DNA of 64,000 nucleotides from Arthrobacter citreus (GTDB lineage: Bacteria; Actinomycetota; Actinomycetes; Actinomycetales; Micrococcaceae), in the NCBI RefSeq assembly GCF_009192745.1, contig NZ_VTFV01000003.1, forward strand, positions 372,001 to 436,000. The letters are read 5' to 3'. Below are positions 1 through 7,210 of this stretch, piece by piece (the first letter of the stretch is position 1; every line of letters begins with the position of its first letter). The notes below the pieces were generated by a model. The model was not told where the DNA came from and did not search any database. It saw nothing but the letters and a program-made list of their open reading frames with translations. The position numbers and the translations under genes are program-made.

Positions 1-515
1 AGATCCAGCTTCTCCAGCGTGCTTCGCTTAAAGGCACGGTATCCGGCCGTGATGTCCCGTACCGGGATTCCGAGCATCAGCCGGGAGTAGGTGCTGCCGG
101 CACGGGAGAGCAGTTTGCGCCGCAGCGGCCAGTTCACGACCGACCCGCCGGGAACCCATCGGGAACCGATAACAAGGTCAGCACCTGCAGCCGAGGCCTC
201 CAGCAGCAGCGGCAGCTGCTCGGGCTTGTGTGAACCGTCGGCGTCCATCTCCACCAGGACGTCATACCCCTGCTCCAGGCCCCACCTGAATCCTGCAATA
301 TAGGCCGCCCCCAGGCCTTCCTTGCCCTTGCGGTGCAGGACATGCACGGCGGGATCCAGTGCTGCCTGTTCGTCGGCATAGGCGCCGGTGCCGTCCGGGC
401 TGTTGTCGTCTGCAATCAGCACATCCGAGTCCGGTACAGCCGCGCGGAGCCGCTGCAGCGTTTTTGGCAGCGACTCGATCTCGTTGTAGGTGGGGATGAT
501 GGTGAGGACGCGCAC
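1..515 (-). CDS. ppm1: Polyprenol monophosphomannose synthase (GT2 glycosyltransferase), 3' end beyond window
   Basis: This enzyme transfers mannose from GDP-mannose to polyprenyl phosphate at the cytoplasmic membrane face, giving the mannose donor for lipoglycans and protein mannosylation. The N-terminal 171 residues are visible: TIIPTYNE close to the start, [10 protein letters not shown] (nucleotide-binding loop), VEMDADGSH (acidic metal motif) and GSRWVPGG. The start is GTG at 515, because an in-frame stop lies directly upstream at 516-518; GAAAGG at 522-527 is the ribosome site. The C-terminus lies beyond base 1. In mycobacteria this domain can be fused to apolipoprotein N-acyltransferase; here nothing of that kind is fused on the N-terminal side. 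The family is clear; the exact lipid acceptor is inferred. Confidence 0.9.
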   Translation of the reverse strand, partial: MRVLTIIPTYNEIESLPKTLQRLRAAVPDSDVLIADDNSPDGTGAYADEQAALDPAVHVLHRKGKEGLGAAYIAGFRWGLEQGYDVLVEMDADGSHKPEQLPLLLEASAAGADLVIGSRWVPGGSVVNWPLRRKLLSRAGSTYSRLMLGIPVRDITAGYRAFKRSTLEKLD

Positions 516-590
516 TCAAAGGCCTTTCAACGAACACGAGCCGCGCTGATCGCGGCTCGGAAGGGGTCTGCGGACGGAGGCAGAAGTACC

Positions 591-596
591 AGTATA
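591..596 (-). promoter_or_regulatory. Proximal -10 candidate for ppm1
   Basis: Minus-strand TATACT, close to the vegetative -10 consensus, lies about 76 bases upstream of the ppm1 start. No good -35 is present at the expected distance, so this is a weak prediction. Confidence 0.35.
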
Positions 597-868
597 TGGG
601 ACGGTATCCGCCGCCGGCCGGGAGGGGGCGCATGTCCGGTTCGCGGCGCGGGCACACAAAGGGACAGGCACCGCCGTCTTCGGGCCAGTTCCGGAGGCTC
701 CGGACCTGTTTTCTACTGACGGTTGAACCTGTCCCTCAGTGCGCAACTGTGTTGCTGCAGATGGCCCTGCACCGCATCCGGGTGGAAGGACCATCGCCCC
801 CCACACATACGTGCCCGGGCCGGGGCAGCTGGTTTCCGGCCTAAGCCGGTCCGTGCCGCGGTCTGTCT

Positions 869-896
869 AGACTACGTCCTGAACGGGAAGTGTCAA
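869..896 (-). promoter_or_regulatory. Distal vegetative promoter candidate upstream of ppm1
   Basis: On the minus strand a perfect TTGACA (891-896) is followed after 16 bases by TAGTCT (869-874). This is the best -35/-10 pair I noticed in the window. The next minus-strand gene, ppm1, starts about 350 bases downstream. Confidence 0.5.
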
Positions 897-907
897 CATG
901 TTTCCTG

Positions 908-920
908 ACTAGGACCTAGT
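908..920. promoter_or_regulatory. Palindrome upstream of the distal ppm1 promoter
   Basis: ACTAGG-A-CCTAGT is a perfect 6+1+6 inverted repeat placed 11 bases upstream of the TTGACA box. The position suits an activator or repressor site. No regulator is known for it. Confidence 0.35.
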
Positions 921-982
921 GTGTATCGGTGCAGGTCAGGAGCCTTTTTGTGCAGGATCAGCGGTACCGGTTTTTCGGGTGC

Positions 983-2623
983 CTAGCTAAAATCCGCTGC
1001 CCGGTACAGTTCGGTTCCCAGATGAACGGTCTGCAGGCAGCGCGGAAGCTGCTCCGTGTCCAGTGCGGGCAGCAACGGAGTACCGGCGCGGGGATCAGTG
1101 CTCCAGGAAGCCACTGACGCGTCCGGGGTCTGCACCATCAGCTCATCCGCTTCCCACACGGCGAAGGAGGCAGGCGTTCCCGGGGCGAGCTGTCCAAGCA
1201 TGGGGTTGCCTGTCCCGGCTGCACGCCATCCGGCGCGGGTGTGAGCGATGAAGGCCGCGCGTGCGGAAATCCGTTGCGCTGGATTGTTGTGCATCACCGC
1301 CGCACGGACTGCACGCCACGGATCCAGCGCCGTTACCGGGGCATCGGAGCCGAATACAACGGGGACACCCGCGGAGAACAGGGAAGCGAATCGGTTCATC
1401 GAGGCGCTGCGCTTCCCCAGCCGCTGGGAGTACATGCCGTCCCCGGCGCCCCAAAGCGCGTCGAAGGCCGGCTGCATGCTCGCCGTGACCCCGAACCGCA
1501 CCAGGTCTGCCACTGCTGCATCGTCACTGAGTTCAAGGTGTTCCAGGCGATGATGGGCGGCCCGCAGGGCGGGTTCCCCTAGGGATTCGGCCGCGAGGGC
1601 CAAGGCCTGTATGACCGTGTCCAGTCCTGCATCACCAATGACGTGGAAACCTGCCTGGAGGCCGGCGCGGGTTGCGAGTTCCAGATGCCGGGCAGCCTGC
1701 TCCGCACTGAGGTAGAGACTGCCGGCCGTCTCGGGGGCATCCGCGTAGGGGGCCCGCAGCGCGGCTGTCCGCGCACCGATGGATCCGTCAATATTCAGGT
1801 CTCCGGCAAGCCCCAGCAGGCGGCCGTCGAAGGAGGACACAATTTCGGCGAGCTCCGACTCGCTCTGCGCCAGCTGGCCCCAGTACGGCAGAACCTGCGG
1901 TGCCGGAGCATCGCCCAGGCTGCCTTCAAGTCCCAGAAGCTGACGGAGGTCCTCGGCGGGGGCAATATGCGGGGCTGCCATCTCGGCTACGGCAACGATT
2001 CCCTGGGACGCCGCAAGATCCAGGGCAGCGCGCTGGTACCGGGCACGTTCCGGCAGGGAGAGGCTGCGGGAGACGGTACGCGCAGCTTCGTGGGCGTCCC
2101 TGATGACAAACCCGTCTTCCCAGCCGTCCAGGGCTGCCAGGCCCAGCTCGGCGGCAAGGGTTCCGGAAACCACTGCACAGTGCACGTCCGCGCGTGCAAG
2201 GTAGACACTTCGGTTCCCTGATGCGCGGTCCAGTTCAGCGGCAGTCGGCACACGGTGGTCGGGCCAGCCGGACTCGTCCCATCCGTGCCCAATGATCACG
2301 CCGCTGGTGCGGGCCGACTCCGCGGCCACGGCGTCGAGCATTTCAGCCAGGCTGCGCACGCCTGAGAGGTCCACCGATGAGGCAGCCAGCCCGGTCTCCG
2401 TCAGGTGGACGTGGGAATCCACGAACCCCGGAGCCACCAGTGCACCCTGCAGGTCAACCACCTGCATCTTGTCATCCTGGATGGATGTCGCTGCATGCTC
2501 TGAGCCCACCCAGGCGACGGTACCGCCGTCGACCAGCATGGCGGTGGCGAAGGGATCTGCTGAGCTGTAGACGGAACCGTTGCGGTAAAGGGTCAGGGCA
2601 TTAGCCGGGGCCGTGCTGTTCAA
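983..2623 (-). CDS. Amidohydrolase family 3 (YtcJ-like) metal-dependent hydrolase
   Basis: 546 residues, the usual length for the YtcJ-like branch of the amidohydrolase superfamily. The N-terminal beta-sandwich is followed by the metal-binding HxH in GFVDSHVHL (about residues 66-74), later histidines in GFHVIGDAG and HRLEHLE, and the late acidic motif VFGSDAPV. Members hydrolyse C-N bonds in varied small molecules; the substrate here is unknown. The first codon is TTG, preceded by AGGTGAG; the first ATG lies 28 codons later and would cut into the conserved N-terminus. It follows helY on the same strand with a gap of about 60 bases. Confidence 0.85.
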   Translation of the reverse strand: MNSTAPANALTLYRNGSVYSSADPFATAMLVDGGTVAWVGSEHAATSIQDDKMQVVDLQGALVAPGFVDSHVHLTETGLAASSVDLSGVRSLAEMLDAVAAESARTSGVIIGHGWDESGWPDHRVPTAAELDRASGNRSVYLARADVHCAVVSGTLAAELGLAALDGWEDGFVIRDAHEAARTVSRSLSLPERARYQRAALDLAASQGIVAVAEMAAPHIAPAEDLRQLLGLEGSLGDAPAPQVLPYWGQLAQSESELAEIVSSFDGRLLGLAGDLNIDGSIGARTAALRAPYADAPETAGSLYLSAEQAARHLELATRAGLQAGFHVIGDAGLDTVIQALALAAESLGEPALRAAHHRLEHLELSDDAAVADLVRFGVTASMQPAFDALWGAGDGMYSQRLGKRSASMNRFASLFSAGVPVVFGSDAPVTALDPWRAVRAAVMHNNPAQRISARAAFIAHTRAGWRAAGTGNPMLGQLAPGTPASFAVWEADELMVQTPDASVASWSTDPRAGTPLLPALDTEQLPRCLQTVHLGTELYRAADFS

Positions 2624-2685
2624 GGACTCACCTGTTCTGTGGTTTGTTACGAAAGTTCTGGGGAAACTCTGCCGTTCCGGCTGAG

Positions 2686-5535
2686 CTATTCGCTCACGGC
2701 CGAGTAGGCGACGACGCCGCGCTTGATCAGGTCGATTGCCTCACGGCAGCGGCGGCGCAGGTCAGTGGAAATGTCCGGTACCTTGGCCAGCTGGTCGATC
2801 AGGTCGATGACCTGCTTGGACCACCTGACGAAGTCGCCGGCGGCCAGCTCGGTGCCGTTCAGTGCCACCTGCAGGTGCTTGCCCCGGACCCACTTGTACA
2901 TGGGCCAGACCAGGCCCATCTCCGGTTCACCTGTCACGGGGAGCTTTTCCGCCTCTTCGAGGTCCGTAAGCTCGGACCACTGGCGGATGAGGATGTCCAT
3001 GGCCCCGTCCAGCACGGCGCTGGGCATCTTCGGACGCAGGCCGCGCTCTTCCCGCTTGGGCTGGTAGACCAGCGCGGTGGCCAGGCAGGCGAGTTCCACG
3101 GCGTCGACGTCGTCGAATGCCCCGTTCTCCAGCCCGAGTGCTGCCAGCAGATCCTTCTCTCCGTAGATTCGGCGGAGCTTGCTGCCGGCCGAGGTCACAC
3201 GCAGGGCACCGTCCCCGTCCGGAGCGACGTATCCGTAGTGCTCCAGCACCGAGCTGACGCGGTCGAAGGTCTTGGCAATCGTGTTGGTGCGGCCGCGGAT
3301 CTGGGCGGCGAGGTTGTCCGTTTCGCGGCGCAGCTTCCACCAGCGCTCAGCCCAGCGGGCATGGTCTTCGCGGTCACTGCAGCCGTGGCATGGGTGGGCC
3401 CGCATTTTCCGGCGCAGCTCGGCTATCGCCTGCTCCTGCCGTTCGGTGCCTCCGGTATGGAGGGACGCGCCGCGGCTTCCTGCCGGACGCGGCGGGCGGT
3501 GCTCCCGCAGCGCGTTGTGCAGTGACGACGCCAGGTCCCGCCGGTCTTTGGGTGTTCGGGCGTTGAAGGACTTGGGGATGCGGATCTGGGATACCACCTT
3601 CACCGCTCCATCCAGGTCCTGGACGTGCAGGCGGCGCAGCTGCTTGTCCTCGGTCAGGATGGTCGGGCGCGGGTCGCGGGCACCGGAGTCCGGGGAAAGG
3701 ACCACGGCATAGCCCGGGTTCCGTCCGCCGGGGATATCCACCACATCGCCGGGGCGCAGCGTTTCCAGGGAAGCGGCAGCGGCGCTGCGCAGGCTGCGGG
3801 CTTTGGACCGGGAGGCGTTGTTTTCGAGGTCGGAGAGCTGGCGCCGCAGCGCAGCGTACTCGGTAAAGTCCCCCAGATGGCAGGTCATCGCCTTCTCGTA
3901 GCCGGTAAGGGATTCCTCGCGCGACCGGACCTGGCGGGCAAGGCCGACCACCGAGCGGTCTGCCTGGAACTGTGCAAAAGACGATTCCAGGATCTCCCGT
4001 GCGCGGTCCCGCCCGAACTGGGCGATCAGGTTGATGCTCATGTTGTAGGTGGGACGGAAGGATGAGTTCAGCGGATACGTCCGGCGGGACGCGAGCCCGG
4101 CCACAGCCGCCGGATCGGTGCCTGGCTGCCAGAGCACGACGGCGTGCCCTTCGACGTCGATTCCCCGGCGCCCGGCGCGCCCGGTGAGCTGGGTGTACTC
4201 CCCCGCCGTGACATCGACGTGCGCCTCCCCGTTGAACTTGTCCAGTTTCTCGAGGACGACTGAGCGGGCAGGCATGTTGACGCCCAGGGCCAGCGTTTCG
4301 GTCGCGAAGACTGCCCGGACCAATCCGGCGGCAAAGAGCTTCTCCACCACTTCCTTGAATGTCGGCAGCATGCCTGCGTGGTGGGCGGCGAAGCCGCGGA
4401 CGAGTCCTTCACGCCAGGTCCAGAAACCCAGTACTTCCAGATCGTCCTCGGGGATGTCCCGGGCAGCTTCGTCAACGGTCCTGGCGATGACGGCGCGCTC
4501 GGCTTCGCTGGTGAGGGTGAGGCCGGCGTCCACGCACTGGCGGACCGCGCCGTCGCATCCGTTGCGGGAGAAGATGAAGGTAATGGCCGGCAGCAGCCCC
4601 CGTTTATCCAGCTGGCTGATCACCTGCGGGCGGGAGGCCCGCGGTGTCCGCGTCAGTGCGTTGGAACCGGACGTCCCCCTGCGGGTATTGGCCGGTTTGC
4701 GGCCGCCCGGGCCGGAGCGCTGCCCGCCCCAGCGGCCGCGCTGGTTCAGCCGGGACTCGCTGCGCGCCAGTTCCTGCAGTTCCGGATTGACCTTGACCTT
4801 TCCTCCGGCGGCGGACGGCCCGTTCTCGGCGCCAGCGGTCTCATCAAAGGAAACGTCAGTGGCGAAAAGGTCCAGGATGTCCCGGCCCACCATGACGTGC
4901 TGCCACAGGGGAACCGGACGGTGTTCGGTGACGACGACGTCGGTGTCCCCGCGGACAGTGTCGAGCCAGGCGCCGAATTCCTCCGCGTTGGACACTGTGG
5001 CGCTCAGCGATACGAGCTGCACGTCAGAGCGCAGGTGGATGATGACTTCTTCCCAGACGGCTCCACGGAATCGGTCAGCGAGGTAGTGGACTTCGTCCAT
5101 GACCACGTATCCCAGGTCATCCAGGGTGTCCGAGTTCGCGTAGAGCATGTTGCGCAGCACCTCGGTGGTCATGACCACCACGGGGGCGTCCGGGTTGATG
5201 CTCGTGTCCCCGGTGAGCAGGCCAACATTTTCCGAGCCGTAGGACGCGGAGAGCTCCGTGTATTTCTGGTTGCTCAGGGCCTTGATCGGAGTGGTGTAGA
5301 ACGCCTTCAGGCCACGTTCGAGCGCCATGTAAACAGCGAATTCCCCTACGACGGTCTTTCCGGCACCCGTCGGGGCGGCTACCAGGACGCCGCGGCCTGC
5401 TTCCACGGAGCGGCAGGCCTCCAGCTGGAAGGGATCAAGGTCGAAGCCCAGCGACTGCTCGAAGACTCCCAGGCGGGTCCGTGCGTGGCCGGTGCGTTCT
5501 TTAGCGGCGAGATACCGTTCAGACGGGGAAGTCAT
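2686..5535 (-). CDS. helY: Ski2/Mtr4-like DEVH-box RNA helicase HelY
   Basis: 949 residues. Helicase motifs run in order: APTGAGKT (Walker A, 54-61), TTPIKAL (Ia), DEVH (147-150), SAT (178-180), then in the second RecA domain the QLTGRAGRRGID motif VI. The C-terminal half matches the DSHCT-type domain of Ski2/Mtr4 proteins and includes a HPCHGC cysteine pair. Residues about 240-300 form an Arg/Gly/Ser-rich insert in the first third of the protein. The gene sits just upstream of tatC in the tat-proteasome neighbourhood, as in Mycobacterium (Rv2092c). Its RNA substrate is unknown. ATG at 5535 follows TAGGCT by six bases, suggesting a leaderless transcript. Confidence 0.93.
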   Translation of the reverse strand: MTSPSERYLAAKERTGHARTRLGVFEQSLGFDLDPFQLEACRSVEAGRGVLVAAPTGAGKTVVGEFAVYMALERGLKAFYTTPIKALSNQKYTELSASYGSENVGLLTGDTSINPDAPVVVMTTEVLRNMLYANSDTLDDLGYVVMDEVHYLADRFRGAVWEEVIIHLRSDVQLVSLSATVSNAEEFGAWLDTVRGDTDVVVTEHRPVPLWQHVMVGRDILDLFATDVSFDETAGAENGPSAAGGKVKVNPELQELARSESRLNQRGRWGGQRSGPGGRKPANTRRGTSGSNALTRTPRASRPQVISQLDKRGLLPAITFIFSRNGCDGAVRQCVDAGLTLTSEAERAVIARTVDEAARDIPEDDLEVLGFWTWREGLVRGFAAHHAGMLPTFKEVVEKLFAAGLVRAVFATETLALGVNMPARSVVLEKLDKFNGEAHVDVTAGEYTQLTGRAGRRGIDVEGHAVVLWQPGTDPAAVAGLASRRTYPLNSSFRPTYNMSINLIAQFGRDRAREILESSFAQFQADRSVVGLARQVRSREESLTGYEKAMTCHLGDFTEYAALRRQLSDLENNASRSKARSLRSAAAASLETLRPGDVVDIPGGRNPGYAVVLSPDSGARDPRPTILTEDKQLRRLHVQDLDGAVKVVSQIRIPKSFNARTPKDRRDLASSLHNALREHRPPRPAGSRGASLHTGGTERQEQAIAELRRKMRAHPCHGCSDREDHARWAERWWKLRRETDNLAAQIRGRTNTIAKTFDRVSSVLEHYGYVAPDGDGALRVTSAGSKLRRIYGEKDLLAALGLENGAFDDVDAVELACLATALVYQPKREERGLRPKMPSAVLDGAMDILIRQWSELTDLEEAEKLPVTGEPEMGLVWPMYKWVRGKHLQVALNGTELAAGDFVRWSKQVIDLIDQLAKVPDISTDLRRRCREAIDLIKRGVVAYSAVSE

Positions 5536-5541
5536 ATCTCC

Positions 5542-5547
5542 AGCCTA
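5542..5547 (-). promoter_or_regulatory. -10 box of a probable leaderless helY transcript
   Basis: Minus-strand TAGGCT ends six bases before the ATG, so transcription would begin at or next to the start codon. GGAG also occurs but only two bases from the ATG, too close for a good ribosome site. Confidence 0.5.
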
Positions 5548-5644
5548 GACGTTTCATGGAGCGGGTTCGTCCTGCTGCCCGCGCGGTACCTGCCCCCGGA
5601 CTGGAAGCGGGTACCGCAGCCATGCTTGGGAGTGCCCGGCCCAG

Positions 5645-6472
5645 CTACGCGTCCGGGATCACTGATGCCCTGTCCGCTTCGGCTTCGACGGCCGCTTCAC
5701 GGGCAGCGCTGCGCCTGGCACGGCGTTTGTCATTGATGAAGCACAGGCCCACCGCTACGGCAAAGAGCACCAGCAAAGGAGCTGCGAGGTAGAACATGCT
5801 CAGTGCGTCGCCGCCCGGCGCTGCCATGGCGGCAAACAGGCAGATAATGAAGACGGTGATCCGCCAGTACTTCACGATCGTCTTCCCGCTCAGCAGGCCC
5901 AGCAGGTTCAGCCCAACCATGACAACGGGGATCAGGAAGGCTATGCCGAATGCGAGGAGGAGCCTCAGGACGAAGGCCAGGTACACCGACGCCGTGATGA
6001 CGTTTGCAGCGCCCTCCGGCGTGAAGTCGGTCAGGACCCCGACGGCGTTGGGCAGGATAAGCCAGGCAAGGTAGACACCGGCGAGGAACAGCGGAACCGC
6101 AGCGGCGAGGAAACCAAGTGCTGCGCGGCGTTCCTTGCTTTTCAGGCCCGGCGTGATGAAAGCCCACAGCTGGTAAAGCCAGAACGGGCTGGAAATCAGC
6201 AGGCCAATGAAGACCGAAACCTGGATCATCTGGTCAAACGAGGTTGCCACCCCGTCAAAGTTGATGGTGGCCAGGCGGCCCTGGTCTTCGGAAAGCTCCC
6301 GGACAGGACGGGTGAGCTCATTGAAGACAGGCATGTAGAGGAAGAAGCCGCCTACGGTGCCCAAGACCACTGCGATTGCAGCCTTGAACAGCCGGTTCCG
6401 GAATTCCTTCAGGTGTTCCTTGAGGGCCATCCGCCCTTCAGGGTTGGATTTGCGCCCCCGTGTAAGCGCCAC
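5645..6472 (-). CDS. tatC: Sec-independent translocase subunit TatC
   Basis: 275 residues with six predicted membrane spans. TatC binds twin-arginine signal peptides and, with TatA, exports folded proteins. The conserved N-terminal MALKEHLKEFRNR segment precedes the first span, and the FxxxF..P loop region (SPFWLYQLWAFITPGL) lies between spans 2 and 3. The C-terminal tail is charged. The likely start is GTG at 6472, five bases after the tatA stop; an internal ATG at 6430 would also keep the conserved region. It is co-transcribed with tatA. Confidence 0.95.
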   Translation of the reverse strand: MALTRGRKSNPEGRMALKEHLKEFRNRLFKAAIAVVLGTVGGFFLYMPVFNELTRPVRELSEDQGRLATINFDGVATSFDQMIQVSVFIGLLISSPFWLYQLWAFITPGLKSKERRAALGFLAAAVPLFLAGVYLAWLILPNAVGVLTDFTPEGAANVITASVYLAFVLRLLLAFGIAFLIPVVMVGLNLLGLLSGKTIVKYWRITVFIICLFAAMAAPGGDALSMFYLAAPLLVLFAVAVGLCFINDKRRARRSAAREAAVEAEADRASVIPDA

Positions 6473-6477
6473 AGCCG

Positions 6478-6771
6478 CTACGGGTTAGCGGGCGGATTGC
6501 CGCTGCCGGTATTGGGTCCCGAAGGCGGAGTGTGTCCCGCGGCCGGTCCCTGCTGGCCGGTCGCCTGTCCCGGGTTGTTGACCACGCGGCCTTCGACCGG
6601 GTCGCCGTCAGCAGAGGAGGAAGTGTTCTCATCCTTCATTTGGCGTACCTCGGACTTGAAGATCCGCAGGGACTGCCCCACGCTTCGCGCAAGTCCCGGC
6701 AGCTTTGGCGCACCAAAGAGCAGGATCGCTATAACAATGATGATGACAATGTGCCAGCCTTCTAGGCGCAT
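6478..6771 (-). CDS. tatA: Sec-independent translocase subunit TatA
   Basis: 97 residues. An N-terminal membrane helix (about 5-20) is followed by FGAPKLPGLARSVGQSLRIF, the hinge and amphipathic helix that define TatA, then a Gly/Pro/Asn-rich tail. TatA oligomers form the export path gated by TatBC; no TatB is encoded nearby, which is common in this phylum. AAAGGACACC upstream is a good ribosome site. First gene of the tatA-tatC pair. Confidence 0.94.
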   Translation of the reverse strand: MRLEGWHIVIIIVIAILLFGAPKLPGLARSVGQSLRIFKSEVRQMKDENTSSSADGDPVEGRVVNNPGQATGQQGPAAGHTPPSGPNTGSGNPPANP

Positions 6772-6803
6772 GCCGGTGTCCTTTCGTTTAAGTGCATTTT
6801 ATG

Positions 6804-7136
6804 TCAGAGCTCGGGAATGTCGCGCCAGGCCCGCGGTTGTCCGCGCAGGATCCGGCGCTGGACACGGCGTTCACGCCGTGCTTCTTTCCTGGCCGATTTG
6901 CCCTCGTCGTACCGGCGGCGTTCATCCGCCGGATCCTCGAAGACCGCTGGCCGGAATTCCGTGGGAGTATCCGGCGAAACGGGCCCCGGGGCAAAGGACA
7001 GCCGGGCTCCGGCTGACTGGACTTCGCGCAGCACTGCCATGAACTTGCGGAAGAGCCGGTAGCCGATCAGGACATAGAGCAGCAGGGCCACCGCTGTGAG
7101 GGCAACCCATATCAGAATCCACGACCACCAAGGCAT
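6804..7136 (-). CDS. Small membrane protein between tatA and pafBC
   Basis: 110 residues. One N-terminal membrane helix (about 4-27, Trp/Leu/Val-rich) is followed by a long charged cytoplasmic tail with an Arg/Lys/Glu cluster (SARKEARRERRVQRR). I do not recognise a named family. The gene sits 32 bases upstream of tatA on the same strand. ATG at 7136 follows TATGCT by six bases, so the transcript may be leaderless and carry tatA-tatC as well. A role linked to Tat or to the pafBC locus is only suggested by position. Confidence 0.75.
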   Translation of the reverse strand: MPWWSWILIWVALTAVALLLYVLIGYRLFRKFMAVLREVQSAGARLSFAPGPVSPDTPTEFRPAVFEDPADERRRYDEGKSARKEARRERRVQRRILRGQPRAWRDIPEL

Positions 7137-7142
7137 GGTTCC

Positions 7143-7148
7143 AGCATA
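7143..7148 (-). promoter_or_regulatory. -10 box before the small membrane protein gene
   Basis: Minus-strand TATACT-like TATGCT is separated by six bases from the ATG at 7136; there is no ribosome site. This fits a leaderless start, possibly also serving tatAC. Confidence 0.5.
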
Positions 7149-7210
7149 GTGGAGGGTTCAGTGAAACCTGAGCCAATGGCGGCGAGCCGGAGCAGGGCTT
7201 CACGTGGTGT

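Larger units (their letters stand above)
516..982. other. Gene-free 467-base region upstream of ppm1
   Basis: I find no convincing protein gene here on either strand: the open frames have no ribosome sites and low-complexity Arg/Pro/Ala composition. The region lies between the stop of the amidohydrolase and the GTG of ppm1, both on the minus strand. It holds two minus-strand promoter candidates (591-596 and 869-896) and a palindrome just upstream of the distal one. A transcript from the distal promoter would have an untranslated leader of about 350 bases, or a separate small RNA could lie here. Confidence 0.6.

Noticed and set aside
516-806. 96-codon minus-strand frame in the ppm1 leader
   Set aside because: No ribosome site, biased Arg/Pro/Ser composition and no family likeness; the region is better explained as leader or RNA.
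4378-5736. 452-codon plus-strand frame opposite helY
   Set aside because: Antisense shadow of helY, with low-complexity composition.
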